DNA of 64,000 nt, from contig DSAB01000119.1 of assembly GCA_011388275.1 (NCBI GenBank), positions 105,285 through 169,284 on the forward strand. The letters are read 5' to 3'. This stretch comes from a bacterium. Lineage in GTDB: Bacteria > Zhuqueibacterota > QNDG01 > DSAB01. The notes under the pieces were generated by a model. It was not told the DNA's origin. It saw only the letters and a program-made list of their open reading frames with translations, and searched no databases. The first letter of the stretch is position 1. Each line of letters begins with the position of its first letter. The translations under genes and the position numbers were made by a program. Of this stretch, positions 10,119-19,191 are shown piece by piece.

Positions 10119-10913
10119 TCATCTTTTCCGCAGAAAACCGTTTTTCACCCATACCGTGCCGCTGGAAAATTCATTGATGAGTTTCAGTTTCCACATTTCC
10201 GGCACGATGAATCTCCCTCCCATTTTTGCCTTTAGACTGTTGATCCCATCAAAAAGATAATAAGCTTTTCGCTGCAAAACAAATGATTCATGAATATAAT
10301 CATGATTTTTTTTTATCAAAGCACATCCGCAAATATATCCTTCTTCCTGGCAACTATCGATAACACGTTGATTATACCGGCCAAATGGAAATGAGATAAA
10401 CCGTATCTTATTATTCAATCCGTCTTCGAGAATGCATTTGGAAACTCTTATTTCACGTATCAATTCTTTCAGTGTCAACCGGGTCAAATCCACATGACAA
10501 CAACCATGAGAGCCGATTTCCCAGCCCATGGAATGCAGCTGCCGTATCTGCTCCCAGCTGAGATGCCTGAACCGTTTCCCCCCTAAATTCACATCCCATG
10601 TATTCTCCCGGCCTATATATCCTGCAATTACGAACACAGTTCCGGTAAAACCCAGTTCCTGCATAGGCGGTACCGCGTGATCCATTATGTTTTCATAGGC
10701 ATCATCAAATGTCAGTGTCACAGCAGGACCGACAGGGATCTTGTTTTCAGTCAGTTTCTCAAGCGGCAGACTCGTATAGGCATTATCAGACAGGTATCGG
10801 ATGACTCGTTGAAACCGGTGTGGAGTCACCCGGGTGATTCCCCATTCAAATCGATCATCGACTTTATGAAAGGCCAGAATAGGATGATGATTCCTTGATT
10901 TCGTTTCCGACAT
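10119..10913 (-). CDS. polysaccharide deacetylase (NodB-fold) family protein
   Basis: TFDDAYENI, GSHGCCHVDLTRL, FPFGRYN motifs. Confidence 0.9.
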   Translation of the reverse strand: MSETKSRNHHPILAFHKVDDRFEWGITRVTPHRFQRVIRYLSDNAYTSLPLEKLTENKIPVGPAVTLTFDDAYENIMDHAVPPMQELGFTGTVFVIAGYIGRENTWDVNLGGKRFRHLSWEQIRQLHSMGWEIGSHGCCHVDLTRLTLKELIREIRVSKCILEDGLNNKIRFISFPFGRYNQRVIDSCQEEGYICGCALIKKNHDYIHESFVLQRKAYYLFDGINSLKAKMGGRFIVPEMWKLKLINEFSSGTVWVKNGFLRKR

Positions 10914-10916
10914 AAT

Positions 10917-12110
10917 CTATCCAGGGTAAGCATTCAAACCTTTTTCAAGAATATCCATAGATCGGTTCAAAGCCTGAGAGTTGAGTACATAGGCGATTCG
11001 AGCCTCCCTCATTCCACGTCCGGGAGTTGCGTAGAAACCCGGCCCAGGCGCTATCATTACGGTTTCATTCTGGTCATGAAAATCCGTCAGCATCCATCGG
11101 CAGAAATCTTCGATATCCTTCACCGGAAAGGTGACCATCATGTAAAAGGCCCCCTCTGGCTTGACGCATTTTACGCCTTGAATCTTCGAAAGTCTTTGAA
11201 AAAGCGTATCCCTGCGTTCACGGTATTCCTCAAGCATGTCCGAAAAGTAGCGTTCACCGGTTTTGACCAACGCCATGGCCCCGATCTGCTCCAAAGTCGG
11301 CGGACAAAGACGTGCCTGCCCGAATTTAAGAACGGTTTTCATGATTTCTTTATTTTTACTGACTATGCATCCCACACGGGCACCACACGCGCTGTAACGT
11401 TTGGACAGACTGTCCACCAGAATGGCATTTTCACTGATTTCTGAAAATTCCATTATGGAAACATGTTTACCGGAAAAGCAAAACTCTCTGTATACTTCAT
11501 CGGACAGTACAAATAATTGATTGTGCAAGGCAAAATCAGCCACGATTTTCATCTCCTCTCGAGTGAGAACCGTGCCTGTCGGGTTGTTCGGCGAGCAGAT
11601 TATTATCGCGCGGGAGCGCGTTGTAAGGCATTGCTCCAGTTTTTGAATCGAAGGCAGCCTGTATCCGTTCTCGGGATCCGTCCCCACAGGAATCAGGCGG
11701 ATTCCGGCCATATGCGCGAATCCGTTGTAATTGGGATAGAACGGTTCAGGAACAATGATCTCATCCCCTGGCGAAGCCGCGGCCATCATTGCAAATAAAA
11801 CGGCTTCACTTCCCGCTGTGGAGATCATGCAGTCTTTTGGTTCCACTTCAATTCCGTTTTTGCGGTAATAATCGGCCATGGTCTTCAGAAATTCGGGAAG
11901 TCCGTTGGAAGGTCCATAGGCCAGAACCTTTTGTTCAAACGATTGCAGGGCCTGGAAAAATTCATTTGGAGTGGGTATATCAGGCTGACCGATATTCAAA
12001 TGATAGATATGCACTCCATGTGCTTTTGCCGCATCAGCATGAACGGCCAGTTTTCTTATGGGAGATTCGGGCGTGGATTTCCCGCGAAGAGAAATATCAG
12101 GAGACTTCAT
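10917..12110 (-). CDS. pyridoxal-phosphate aminotransferase, class I/II (aspartate aminotransferase-like)
   Basis: NIGQPDIPTP, SPNNPTGTV, SDEVYREF, SLSKRYSACGARVG PLP-lysine motif. Confidence 0.9.
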   Translation of the reverse strand: MKSPDISLRGKSTPESPIRKLAVHADAAKAHGVHIYHLNIGQPDIPTPNEFFQALQSFEQKVLAYGPSNGLPEFLKTMADYYRKNGIEVEPKDCMISTAGSEAVLFAMMAAASPGDEIIVPEPFYPNYNGFAHMAGIRLIPVGTDPENGYRLPSIQKLEQCLTTRSRAIIICSPNNPTGTVLTREEMKIVADFALHNQLFVLSDEVYREFCFSGKHVSIMEFSEISENAILVDSLSKRYSACGARVGCIVSKNKEIMKTVLKFGQARLCPPTLEQIGAMALVKTGERYFSDMLEEYRERRDTLFQRLSKIQGVKCVKPEGAFYMMVTFPVKDIEDFCRWMLTDFHDQNETVMIAPGPGFYATPGRGMREARIAYVLNSQALNRSMDILEKGLNAYPG

Positions 12111-12127
12111 GAGAGCTTCCTCCTAAA

Positions 12128-13366
12128 TCATGCTGCGGTTTCGGAAATCAGAAGTGATTCATGGATACTCTGTTCCTCAAACAATTCTCGAGCCGTTTTC
12201 TGAATTATTACAGGAGTGATACTATTGAACCGGGCAATCGTTTCTTCCATCATCGGCACCGGTTGATCGTACAGGGCGAATCGAGCCAGTCGATCCATGC
12301 GATAGTTGACATCTTCATGAGCAAGAATCAAATGCCCCTCGATTCGTCGTTTGACCCGGTTCAATTCATCAACGGTTATGCTTTTTCGAGTCAGTTTATC
12401 GATCTCGGCGCGAATGCCCCTGATCACTTTTTCAGTATGTACCGGAGCCGTGCCTGCGTAGATTCCCAGGAGTCCCGAATCTTTCCAACACTCCAGAAAT
12501 GTGTAAATCGAATAGACCCATCCCCTGTTTTCCCGCAGCTCCTGAAAAAGCCGGGAACTCATTCCAACCCCTAATATTTGATTGATCAGAACCAACACAT
12601 ACCGTCTTTCATCAGCCATGGCAAAACCGGGAATGCCGATACAAAGATGGTTTTGTTGAAAGGGCATTTTGTCTTCACGGCGGATAGTCCCTCCAAATAC
12701 AGGAGGTTCGACCTTTTTTTCGGAACCCGCGGGCACATCACTTAAATATTTCTTCGCCAGTTGGATCAAAGACTCGTGGTGCAGTTTTCCGGCGGCAGTC
12801 ACCAGTATATTCTCTGCTGTGTAGTGTTCGGCCCTGTAGCGATCCAGATCCGAACGAAGCAGACGGCTGATACTGTCGGCAGTGCCCAGAATGGGCCTGC
12901 CCAAAGAGTGTTTCCCAAAAACTGTACGAATCAATATATCCTGAACAAGGTCTTCGGGTGAATCATATAGACTGTGAATCTCTTCCAAAACAACGGTCTT
13001 TTCCTTTCGAATGGCAGACGGTTTCAGCGTGGCGTTTAATACCAGATCGGACAACACTTCAAACGCCTCATGCATATGATCCGGCATTGTCCAGGAATGA
13101 AAAGCGATCGTCTCCTTTTCTGTAAAGGCGTTTAAGTGTCCGCCCAGACTTTCAAGGCTGATCGCAATATCACGGGCATCGCGCGTTTGCGTACCGGTAA
13201 AAACCATGTGTTCGAGAAAATGTGAAATGCCGTTTTGCGTATCCAATTCATAACGGGATCCCGCCTTTATCCATATTCCCAGTGCGACTGAATTCGAACC
13301 CGGTACACACTGAGACAACACACGAATCCCATTGTTCAGTAATGTCTCATCAACCCTGAAAAACAT
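12128..13366 (-). CDS. M16 family zinc peptidase (processing-peptidase-like)
   Basis: HFLEHMVFTGT (HxxEH) with downstream Glu region; adjacent to pnp as in many bacteria. Confidence 0.93.
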   Translation of the reverse strand: MFFRVDETLLNNGIRVLSQCVPGSNSVALGIWIKAGSRYELDTQNGISHFLEHMVFTGTQTRDARDIAISLESLGGHLNAFTEKETIAFHSWTMPDHMHEAFEVLSDLVLNATLKPSAIRKEKTVVLEEIHSLYDSPEDLVQDILIRTVFGKHSLGRPILGTADSISRLLRSDLDRYRAEHYTAENILVTAAGKLHHESLIQLAKKYLSDVPAGSEKKVEPPVFGGTIRREDKMPFQQNHLCIGIPGFAMADERRYVLVLINQILGVGMSSRLFQELRENRGWVYSIYTFLECWKDSGLLGIYAGTAPVHTEKVIRGIRAEIDKLTRKSITVDELNRVKRRIEGHLILAHEDVNYRMDRLARFALYDQPVPMMEETIARFNSITPVIIQKTARELFEEQSIHESLLISETAA

Positions 13367-13373
13367 GTCCGAC

Positions 13374-15464
13374 TCATCTCTCGCTGTCGGTTTTTTGCAG
13401 TACCTTGTGACTCAGATCCAGCTTGCCCTCTGGATTAATCTTCATTAATTTAACTTCAATTTCCTGCCCGACACGAAGATGATCTTCGACACGGTTGACG
13501 CGATGCGGCGCGATCTCGGATATATGCAGCAGGCCCTCTTTGCCGGGCAGAATTTCAATGAAAGCACCGAAATTCGTGATTTTTTTTACTTTGCCCTTAT
13601 AAACCTTTCCGATCTCCGGCTTTTGGACAATGCTTTTGATCAGCTCCATGGCTGCCATGCAGGACTGTTGATCCGCTGAAGCGATTTGAATCGTTCCGTC
13701 ATCTTCAATATTGACTTCCGCGCCGGTTTTATCGACTATTTCCCGAATCATCTTTCCGCCCGGACCGATAACCGCGCCGATATCGTCGATGTCGATCTTC
13801 ATGCTGAAAATACGGGGCGCATACGGAGAAATATCATCCTTGTGTATTTTAATCACGCTGTCCATGATATCCAGAATCTTCAATCGGGCTTTTTGGGCCT
13901 TGTCCAAAGCCTGCCTCAGAAGATCCGAGCTGATTCCTTCTATCTTTATATCCATCTGAAAAGAGGTAATTCCCGAACGGGTGCCGGCCACCTTGAAATC
14001 CATATCTCCCAGATGATCTTCATCACCCAGAATATCCGTCAAAACGGCAACCTGATCTTTTTCCTTGATCAAACCCATGGCAACACCGGCGACAGCCGAT
14101 TTGACCGGTACACCCGCGTCCATCAGCGCGAGACTGCCTGCGCATACGGTCGCCATGGATGAGGATCCATTGGATTCCAGAATATCAGATACAATCCGTA
14201 TGGTGTACGGGAACACTTCATCCGCGGGTATAACGGGTTTGAGAGCCCTTTCCGCCAGATTTCCATGTCCCACTTCTCTTCGGCTGGTGCCGCGGAAAAA
14301 ACGAACTTCGCCAACGCTGAAAGGCGGAAAATTATAATGCAACATATAACTCTTCCACGATTCGCCTTCGAGATTCTCGATCTTCTGCTCGTCTACACGG
14401 GTCCCGAGCGTCACGACCGTCAGACTCTGGGTTTCACCCCGTGTAAAGAGGGCCGACCCATGGGTTCTGGGCAGCACTCCAATTTGGCAGTCGATTGTTC
14501 TGATATCGTCGTAACCACGATTTCCGATACGTCTTTTTTCGTCCAGAACCATTTTCCGGACCAGCTCCTTTTCCACCTCGTGGATAGTCTCCTCAATGAA
14601 TATTTCCTGACCGGGATAATCTTCGGCCACAGAGTCGAAAATAACCCGTTTCAGGTTTTCAAAGGCCTCACGCCGCTCCATTTTGGGATGTATTTCCAGA
14701 ACCTCAGGAAGCTTCCTGATTGCAATCTCCCGAACTTTCTGAACAAGCCCGGTGTCGACTTCAATAGGGAGAAGGGGGCGTTTGGAGCGTCCCGCTTCTT
14801 TTATGAGTTCATTCTGAAGTGCGATAATTTTCTTGATGGCTTCATGCCCGAATTCCAGACTTTCAACCATATCCTCTTCACTGATCTCACGGGATTCGCC
14901 CTCAACCATGGCCAGTGCCTGTTCTGAAGCGGCAACCACGACATTCATATCGCCTTTTGTCAGATCCGAAAAAGAGGCGTTTAAAACATACCGTTCATCA
15001 ACGCGGCCGACCCGAACAGCAGCAATCGGCCCCTGAAAGGGAATATCCGAAATAGACAGCGCGGCGGAAGCACCGATAATTCCCAGCACATCGGCATCGT
15101 GCTCCCTGTCCGAGGAAAGAACCGTTACCACTATCTGCACTTCATACATAAACTCCATGGGCAGAAGGGGACGAATCGGACGGTCTATCAGCCTCGCGCT
15201 GAGAATCTCCTTCTCCTGAGGTCTGCCTTCGCGTTTGAAAAAACCGCCCGGAATCTTACCGATGGCATAGGTCTTTTCTCTGTATTCAACCGAGAGAGGA
15301 AAGAATCCACGGTATTCCGCGGGTTTTCGGGAAGCCACGGCCGTAACCAAAACCACGGTATCGCCGTACTGCACCACAACGGCACCATCCGCCTGACGGG
15401 CCAGTCTCCCTGTCTCAATCGTGAGTGTTTTGCCCTCAATCTCAATACTTTTCGAAATAATCAT
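13374..15464 (-). CDS. pnp: polyribonucleotide nucleotidyltransferase
   Basis: Two RNase PH domains, KH ([11 protein letters not shown]) and S1 ([26 protein letters not shown]) domains. Confidence 0.97.
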   Translation of the reverse strand: MIISKSIEIEGKTLTIETGRLARQADGAVVVQYGDTVVLVTAVASRKPAEYRGFFPLSVEYREKTYAIGKIPGGFFKREGRPQEKEILSARLIDRPIRPLLPMEFMYEVQIVVTVLSSDREHDADVLGIIGASAALSISDIPFQGPIAAVRVGRVDERYVLNASFSDLTKGDMNVVVAASEQALAMVEGESREISEEDMVESLEFGHEAIKKIIALQNELIKEAGRSKRPLLPIEVDTGLVQKVREIAIRKLPEVLEIHPKMERREAFENLKRVIFDSVAEDYPGQEIFIEETIHEVEKELVRKMVLDEKRRIGNRGYDDIRTIDCQIGVLPRTHGSALFTRGETQSLTVVTLGTRVDEQKIENLEGESWKSYMLHYNFPPFSVGEVRFFRGTSRREVGHGNLAERALKPVIPADEVFPYTIRIVSDILESNGSSSMATVCAGSLALMDAGVPVKSAVAGVAMGLIKEKDQVAVLTDILGDEDHLGDMDFKVAGTRSGITSFQMDIKIEGISSDLLRQALDKAQKARLKILDIMDSVIKIHKDDISPYAPRIFSMKIDIDDIGAVIGPGGKMIREIVDKTGAEVNIEDDGTIQIASADQQSCMAAMELIKSIVQKPEIGKVYKGKVKKITNFGAFIEILPGKEGLLHISEIAPHRVNRVEDHLRVGQEIEVKLMKINPEGKLDLSHKVLQKTDSER

Positions 15465-15609
15465 TGAATCTTCTCCTAATGTAAGCAGGTCCGGCTATCC
15501 GTCCCGCATTTCGAATTCATGTCACCGTCTGTCATGAAACGGAGCCGATTGGCTGCATGAATCCGTGATTCTTCGCAGCCTGAACAGTCTTCGGGAACAA
15601 ACACGGCTG

Positions 15610-15879
15610 TCAACGCCGAATTCCCAGTTCTTTGATCAGGGAGCGATACTGTTCCAGATCCTCATGAATCAGATAATCCAGTAATCTGCGCCGTTGCCCC
15701 ACCAGCTTGAGCAGCCCGCGCCGGGAATGGTGATCCTTTTTATGAGTCTGAAAATGTTCGGTCAATTCTTTGATGCGCTCCGTCAACAGAGCGATCTGAA
15801 CCGATGTATTTCCGGTATCCTGACTATCCTTTCCGTATTTTTCAATAAGTGCGACTTTCTCTTCTCTGGACAAGCCCAT
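15610..15879 (-). CDS. rpsO: 30S ribosomal protein S15
   Basis: 89 aa; [41 protein letters not shown]. Confidence 0.97.
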   Translation of the reverse strand: MGLSREEKVALIEKYGKDSQDTGNTSVQIALLTERIKELTEHFQTHKKDHHSRRGLLKLVGQRRRLLDYLIHEDLEQYRSLIKELGIRR

Positions 15880-15888
15880 GCTTACCTC

Positions 15889-16818
15889 CTACTCATTCAC
15901 GGAACTTAAAAGTTGTTTAACACGTAATTTGTCCTCATTGATCTGCTCTCTCAATCGATCGACTGATTCGAACTTCTTCTCTTCCCGTATTCGATTAAGA
16001 AACAGAACTCTGAGTCTTTGTTGATATAAATCCTCAACCGTACCCAGAACGTGAACTTCGATTCCTTTTGAATGTCCATTCACAGTCGGTCTAAAACCGA
16101 TATAGCACATGCCGCTGAACGAACGCCGCCTGTAATGAACCTGAACGGCATAAACACCATGGCCTGGAATCAGTTTATCCCTGTCGCTGACACGAATATT
16201 GGCCGTCGGGAATCCGATTCGATGGCCCAGGCCATGGCCGCGAACCACCTTCCCCTCCACGCAATACGGACGGCCAAGCATGAGAGCCGCTTCCTGTACG
16301 AGACCTTGATGCAATTTACGGCGTATCCGTGTGCTGCTGACGGTTTCACCGTGAACCAGCACGGGAGGAATGACCGCCACTTTGAACCCGCATTGATCGC
16401 CGACCTGATTCAGCAGTTTCTCGTCCCCGGTTCGGTCTTTACCGAAAGCGTGATTAAACCCGATAAAGAAACAACGCACACCGACATTTCTTACAATCTC
16501 CATGATAAAATCACGAGGCGGCTGCGAAGCCAATCTTGGGTTAAATGACATGATCAAGAGCGCGTCAATACCCAGAGATTTCAGTATATGCTGCTTCTCT
16601 TCGAGAGTCGTCAACAGGCACAGTTTATCATCCCCACCGACAATCTTCTGCGGATGCGGTGAGAAAGTCAATAAAACACTTCTGCCCGTACCATTCACCG
16701 CACGGGTCAGCGATCTGATAATTTCCTGATGACCCAGATGGATGCCGTCAAAAGTCCCCAGGGTCAGGCAGGTCTCCTTTTCAAACGGAATTTCCTCAAG
16801 CGATCGATAGATTTTCAT
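15889..16818 (-). CDS. ribF: bifunctional riboflavin kinase/FAD synthetase
   Basis: LGTFDGIHLGHQ, FNHAFGKDRTGD, GHGLGHRIGFPTANI. Confidence 0.96.
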   Translation of the reverse strand: MKIYRSLEEIPFEKETCLTLGTFDGIHLGHQEIIRSLTRAVNGTGRSVLLTFSPHPQKIVGGDDKLCLLTTLEEKQHILKSLGIDALLIMSFNPRLASQPPRDFIMEIVRNVGVRCFFIGFNHAFGKDRTGDEKLLNQVGDQCGFKVAVIPPVLVHGETVSSTRIRRKLHQGLVQEAALMLGRPYCVEGKVVRGHGLGHRIGFPTANIRVSDRDKLIPGHGVYAVQVHYRRRSFSGMCYIGFRPTVNGHSKGIEVHVLGTVEDLYQQRLRVLFLNRIREEKKFESVDRLREQINEDKLRVKQLLSSVNE

Positions 16819-17491
16819 GGCCGGTAAATCGCTCTTTCCATTCCCAGGGTGTCAGGGCCGATTCAATATCATAGGATCCGATAGCGGTTCTGCACAGTTC
16901 CAGAATCATTCCCCCCGTGCCCAGCATTTCACCGATATCCCTCGCCAAAGCCCGAATATACGTGCCTCCGGAGCAATGAACACAAATATCAATATCTGGC
17001 TTTTTCCAGCCGATCAATTCAATCTTCCGAATTGTCACCCGGCGGGGATCTCTTTTTACTTCGACCCCTTCCCGCGCCCATCGATAAAGGGGTTTCCCGT
17101 TTTTCTTGATAGCCGCGTATCGGGGAGGGATTTGCATAATTTCGCCTTCAAAACATTTGAGCACATTCAAAATATCTCTTTTTGTAAACGCTTTCACTGG
17201 CCTTTCTTCAATCACGGTTCCCTCTTTATCATCCGTTTCGGTTCGAATTCCTAACCGAACAACGGCTCGATAGGTCTTTTCGAACTGCATCAATCGGGAA
17301 ACCTGTTTGGTGGCTTTGCCCGTACAGACCAAAAGCACACCTGTAGCCAAGGGGTCCAGGGTACCCGCATGACCCACTTTTTTACAGTGAATCCATTCTC
17401 GAATCATTCGAACAACGTGAAAAGAGGTCATTCCAGATGGTTTGTTTACATTCAGAATGACACCTTCTTGAAATGGATAGACTTCATTCAT
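16796..17491 (-). CDS. truB: tRNA pseudouridine(55) synthase
   Basis: GVILNVNKPSGMTSF, KVGHAGTLDPLATGVLLVCTGKATK. Confidence 0.96.
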   Translation of the reverse strand: MNEVYPFQEGVILNVNKPSGMTSFHVVRMIREWIHCKKVGHAGTLDPLATGVLLVCTGKATKQVSRLMQFEKTYRAVVRLGIRTETDDKEGTVIEERPVKAFTKRDILNVLKCFEGEIMQIPPRYAAIKKNGKPLYRWAREGVEVKRDPRRVTIRKIELIGWKKPDIDICVHCSGGTYIRALARDIGEMLGTGGMILELCRTAIGSYDIESALTPWEWKERFTGHENLSIA

Positions 17492-18480
17492 TTTCCATCC
17501 AGGTACACGCCCAATTCGACAAGAAGGCGAAACTTGACCTCTTCAACATTTCCGTTGATCGTGCAGCCTGCCGCCCGGACATGACCTCCTCCTCCGAATT
17601 TCCGAGCCACGCCGTTAACATCCAGCGTATTCTTCGAACGGAGGCTGACTCGAAAACACCCGGGACTCTTTTCCAGCATAAAAAACTCCACTTCTGTTTC
17701 ATCCACAGCCATTAGATAATCCACAAAACCTTCTGTGTCGACGGGTTCAGCCTCTTTCAGAATTTCATAGGACAGATACATGCAGCATACACGGCCCTCA
17801 TAGTGGAATTCAACGGTTGCCAGGGCCGATGCCAGTCCCTTGATTGTCTGCCTGGACATGCGATAATATATTTTTTCCGCAATATATTCTGGAACCGCTC
17901 CGGATTTGACCATTTCCGCACACACTTCCAGGGATCTTTCACTGGTGTTGGGGAAACGGAAACTGCCGGTATCACAAATAATTCCGGTGTATACCAGGGT
18001 AGCCACTTCCGGTGTAGTCGGCATTTTCATGTAACGGGTCAGCTGATAAACGATCTCGACCGCACTGCTTTCCGAATCGTCCACCACATTGACATTTCCA
18101 AACCTCTGATTGCTTGCATGATGGTCGATATTGATCACAAGATGATTCTTTTTTATCCTGTCCTTGACACAGCCGAGCCTGTTCAAATCCGCGGAATCGA
18201 GTATGACAAGCGCTTCCGGGTTAAACAGATCATCCATTTCTTCGGCTTTTTGAATCGCTTCGACTCCGGAAAGAAAATTAAACTTTTCCGGAACCACATC
18301 CTGAATACAGATTTGAACCGTTTTCTTTTTATATTGAAGCAGCGCATAAAAAACCAATACAGAAGAGATTGCATCTCCATCGGGATTGATATGGGTGCTT
18401 ATTAAAAAGCGGTCATTATTATCAATGATGTCCTGAATCCGATGAAATTGTGAAAGAATCTTCTTATTTAAAGGCCGCAT
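17488..18480 (-). CDS. nrnA: DHH/DHHA1 phosphoesterase (NrnA-like oligoribonuclease/pAp phosphatase)
   Basis: STHINPDGDAISS, NIDHHASNQRFG, FGGGGHVRAAG; start chosen at MRPLNKK. Confidence 0.9.
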   Translation of the reverse strand: MRPLNKKILSQFHRIQDIIDNNDRFLISTHINPDGDAISSVLVFYALLQYKKKTVQICIQDVVPEKFNFLSGVEAIQKAEEMDDLFNPEALVILDSADLNRLGCVKDRIKKNHLVINIDHHASNQRFGNVNVVDDSESSAVEIVYQLTRYMKMPTTPEVATLVYTGIICDTGSFRFPNTSERSLEVCAEMVKSGAVPEYIAEKIYYRMSRQTIKGLASALATVEFHYEGRVCCMYLSYEILKEAEPVDTEGFVDYLMAVDETEVEFFMLEKSPGCFRVSLRSKNTLDVNGVARKFGGGGHVRAAGCTINGNVEEVKFRLLVELGVYLDGK

Positions 18481-18490
18481 GAATCTCCAT

Positions 18491-18850
18491 TCAAGGTTTT
18501 TGCACCGGGGTTTCATCTTTCAGGCTGTCCAGCAGTAAATCGATCTTTTCTCTATATTCCCAGGATCTGTCCAGATAAAAATGCAAAACCGGAACATAAC
18601 GAAGACGCAGCCTTGTTCCCAGCTCTGCCTGAATAAAGGATGAGGCACGAGTCAGGGCTTTCAGCGTTTTTTCTCCCTCCTGTCTGTCTCCAAGAACACT
18701 GAAATAGATTTTGGCGTTTCTCAAATCTTCGGAAAGTGAGACATCGACAAGTGTCGTGAAACCAATCTCGGGATCTTTGACTTGAAACTTCAAAATCGAA
18801 CTGATCTCACTCTTGAGCAATTCTGCTACCTTTTTTGAACGCTTTATCAT
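18491..18850 (-). CDS. rbfA: 30S ribosome-binding factor A
   Basis: RSKKVAELLKSEISSIL..., DLRNAKIYFSVLG; synteny. Confidence 0.93.
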   Translation of the reverse strand: MIKRSKKVAELLKSEISSILKFQVKDPEIGFTTLVDVSLSEDLRNAKIYFSVLGDRQEGEKTLKALTRASSFIQAELGTRLRLRYVPVLHFYLDRSWEYREKIDLLLDSLKDETPVQKP

Positions 18851-18906
18851 TTCACAAACAACCTGAATCTTTTAAAACCCGCAACAATAAGGGTCATGGT
18901 TTGAAT

Positions 18907-19188
18907 CTAAAAAATCTCTATCAACTGGTCGATCACCTCGATACGATGATCCTCAAGAATAGTTCTGAGAACTTTCTGAATCACGGCGTCAATAAAGCGA
19001 CGGTCATTGGATACCAGAGCGACTCCCAGCACGCTGTGCTGCCATTTATCCTGATAGTCAATTTCAGCGATTGAACAATTATACCGATGCCTGAGTTTAT
19101 CTTTTATGCTTTTCAGAATAAACCGTTTTTCTTTCAATGAAAAGGCATCGGTTATCAACAGTTCAACACGCAGTGTCCCCACCAGCAT
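18907..19188 (-). CDS. DUF503 family protein (YlxP-like)
   Basis: MLVGTLRVELLITDAFSLKEKRFILKSIKDKLRHRYNCSIAEID; between rbfA and infB. Confidence 0.92.
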   Translation of the reverse strand: MLVGTLRVELLITDAFSLKEKRFILKSIKDKLRHRYNCSIAEIDYQDKWQHSVLGVALVSNDRRFIDAVIQKVLRTILEDHRIEVIDQLIEIF

Positions 19189-19191
19189 GTA

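Noticed and set aside
14265-14927. 220-aa plus-strand ORF
   Set aside because: Antisense to pnp; shadow ORF composition
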